From NCBI GenBank assembly GCA_003550945.1, contig PULL01000019.1, positions 1-6,751 of the forward strand: DNA of 6,751 bases, given 5' to 3'. This stretch comes from Thioalkalivibrio sp. (GTDB taxonomy: Bacteria; Pseudomonadota; Gammaproteobacteria; Ectothiorhodospirales; Ectothiorhodospiraceae). Within the stretch, counting starts at the first letter, position 1. Each line of letters opens with the position of its first letter. Below the pieces are notes generated by a model that saw only the letters and a list, made by a program, of their open reading frames with translations, ran no database searches and was not told the DNA's origin. Made by a program: the position numbers and the translations under genes. This document shows, piece by piece, positions 5,901 to 6,751 of the stretch.

Positions 5901-6044
5901 ATGCATCCATTCATGACCGGTGGACCACGCCCGACACGGGCGCGTTCAACCTCACGACTGTCGATGCGGCCGAGCACGCCGAAAACGGGCCCCGTACTCC
6001 ATTCCAATTTGGCGGCAATTGCTACGGAGAATTTAAACGCGTGA
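5901..6044 (+). CDS. Doubtful 47-codon leader frame overlapping the YkuD_2 start
   Basis: An ATG at 5901 opens a 47-residue frame (MHPFMTGGPRPTRARSTSRL onward) that ends in TGA at 6042-6044, sharing its last base with the ATG at 6044 (TGATG). Such an overlap is typical of translational coupling. Against it: no purine-rich ribosome site precedes 5901, the composition (Arg, Thr, Ser, Pro rich) is that of random high-GC sequence, and I recognise no family. It may be chance or a regulatory leader peptide. Confidence 0.15.
   Translation: MHPFMTGGPRPTRARSTSRLSMRPSTPKTGPVLHSNLAAIATENLNA
5928..5942 (+). other. GC hairpin in the YkuD_2 leader
   Basis: CGCCCG (5928-5933), loop ACA, CGGGCG (5937-5942) is a perfect 6-bp stem within the predicted 190-nt leader. 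No T-run follows, so it is not a terminator. A second short palindrome, ACGGG-C-CCCGT, lies at 5985-5995. I see no known riboswitch. Confidence 0.3.
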
Positions 6045-6745
6045 TGAAAAGGTTTCGCAAACTGACGCTGGCCCTGTTGAGCATGGGGCTGCTTTCCACC
6101 CCGGCGCTTGCGTCGGACAACTCCGCCCAACAGAAACTGGTCCAAAAATTGTCCGGCGAAGCGCCCGCGCTGCAGCCAATCGTGCTGAAGAAGGCCGTGG
6201 CCGCGATGAAATGCGCGGTCAACAACGGCATGGAACCCGCCGACCGGCTCGCGGTAATTGATTTTTCGCTGCCCTCCTCCGAGCGCAGGCTCTGGATCTT
6301 CGATATCGGACAGAAGCAACTGCTGCTCGAGGACTTCGTCGCCCACGGTCAGAACTCGGGCGACAACTATGCAACCCGCTTCTCCAACATCGTCGGCAGT
6401 TTCCAATCCAGCCTCGGGTTGTTCCGCACGCAGGAAAGCTACTTCGGGCGGCACGGCTACTCCCTGCGCATGGACGGACTCGAGCCAGGGGTGAACGATC
6501 GCGCGCGTGACCGGGCGATCGTGATCCATGCCGCGGATTACGTGGACCCCTCCTGGATCGAACGCCAGGGACGCATCGGCCGCAGCCAAGGGTGCCCGGC
6601 CGTCCGCCCGGAAGTCGCGGAGATGGTCGTGGACAGCCTGAAGGACGGGCAGTTCATGTTCTCGTATTACCCCGACCCGGAGTGGCTCGCGTCCTCCGCT
6701 TTCGTCAATTGCCAGCCGAGCCAGGTGGCCGCGCTGGTGCAGTGA
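6044..6745 (+). CDS. Secreted YkuD_2-family protein (murein L,D-transpeptidase catalytic domain family)
   Basis: This 233-residue protein starts with a clear signal peptide (MKRFRKLTLALLSMGLLSTP, then ALA, cut near residue 23), so it is exported. Diagnostic stretches of the second YkuD family are VAHGQNSGDNYATRFSN (99-115, H101), GSFQSSLGLFRT (118-129), YFGRHGYSLRMDGLEPGVND (133-152), RAIVIHAADYV (157-167, H162) and GRIGRSQGCPAV (176-187), where C184 is the expected nucleophile. Members have the L,D-transpeptidase fold and presumably act on peptidoglycan peptides or attached proteins; the reaction of this subfamily is poorly defined. There is no peptidoglycan-binding domain. GGAGA at 6026-6030 is the ribosome site; ATG 6044 is chosen, though GTG 6041, one codon earlier in frame, is closer to it. 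It is divergent from the YcbB-type enzyme and ends 6 bp before the window edge, so its terminator is not visible. Confidence 0.9.
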   Translation: MKRFRKLTLALLSMGLLSTPALASDNSAQQKLVQKLSGEAPALQPIVLKKAVAAMKCAVNNGMEPADRLAVIDFSLPSSERRLWIFDIGQKQLLLEDFVAHGQNSGDNYATRFSNIVGSFQSSLGLFRTQESYFGRHGYSLRMDGLEPGVNDRARDRAIVIHAADYVDPSWIERQGRIGRSQGCPAVRPEVAEMVVDSLKDGQFMFSYYPDPEWLASSAFVNCQPSQVAALVQ

Positions 6746-6751
6746 CGGTCG

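Noticed and set aside
5882..6589. A 235-codon minus-strand frame opposite the YkuD_2 gene
   Set aside because: It is an antisense shadow of a gene with clear signal peptide and catalytic motifs; it has no domain or ribosome site of its own.
3998..6745. A 915-codon plus-strand open frame spanning the whole antisense of the L,D-transpeptidase and running into the YkuD_2 gene
   Set aside because: Only the last 233 codons are real. The rest is antisense to a well-supported gene, is rich in Arg, His, Gln and Pro as GC-rich shadows are, and shows no family motif. Strong third-position GC bias explains the lack of stops.

Overview
This 6.75-kb window is high-GC bacterial chromosome with dense, GC-rich-codon genes. 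The protein families point to a gammaproteobacterium: a GcvR-like double-ACT protein, an FbaB/DhnA-type class I aldolase, a YcbB/LdtD-type L,D-transpeptidase and a Pseudomonas-like GGDEF-protein N-terminus. A sulfur-oxidising or halophilic Chromatiales/Ectothiorhodospiraceae relative is my guess, but no rRNA or marker gene fixes it. There is no tRNA, rRNA, CRISPR array, insertion sequence or phage gene.

Layout. Five genes lie on the minus strand and one on the plus strand. Read right to left, the minus strand carries a secreted YcbB-like L,D-transpeptidase (5803-4148), a 392-bp gap with regulatory-looking repeats, then four closely spaced genes: class I fructose-bisphosphate aldolase (3755-2706), a membrane site-2-type M50 metalloprotease with two CBS domains (2645-1515), a two-ACT-domain protein (1429-887) and the first 287 residues of a probable diguanylate cyclase (862 to beyond the left edge). 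The gaps inside this group are 60, 85 and 24 bp, so it may be one operon. On the plus strand, divergent from the L,D-transpeptidase, is a secreted protein of the second YkuD family (YkuD_2; 6044-6745).

How the genes may work together. The right half is a cell-wall unit: two predicted exported L,D-transpeptidase-fold enzymes of different families face away from one shared 240-bp intergenic region. The left half combines carbon metabolism (aldolase) with three sensing or regulatory proteins: an intramembrane protease with CBS ligand-binding domains, an ACT amino-acid-sensor-like protein and a probable c-di-GMP enzyme. Whether these are functionally linked or only co-transcribed cannot be decided from sequence.

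No clearly new system is visible. The points most worth checking are the divergent L,D-transpeptidase pair, the symmetrical elements upstream of the aldolase gene, a 47-codon leader frame whose stop overlaps the start of the YkuD_2 gene, and the unusual gene mix behind the aldolase.
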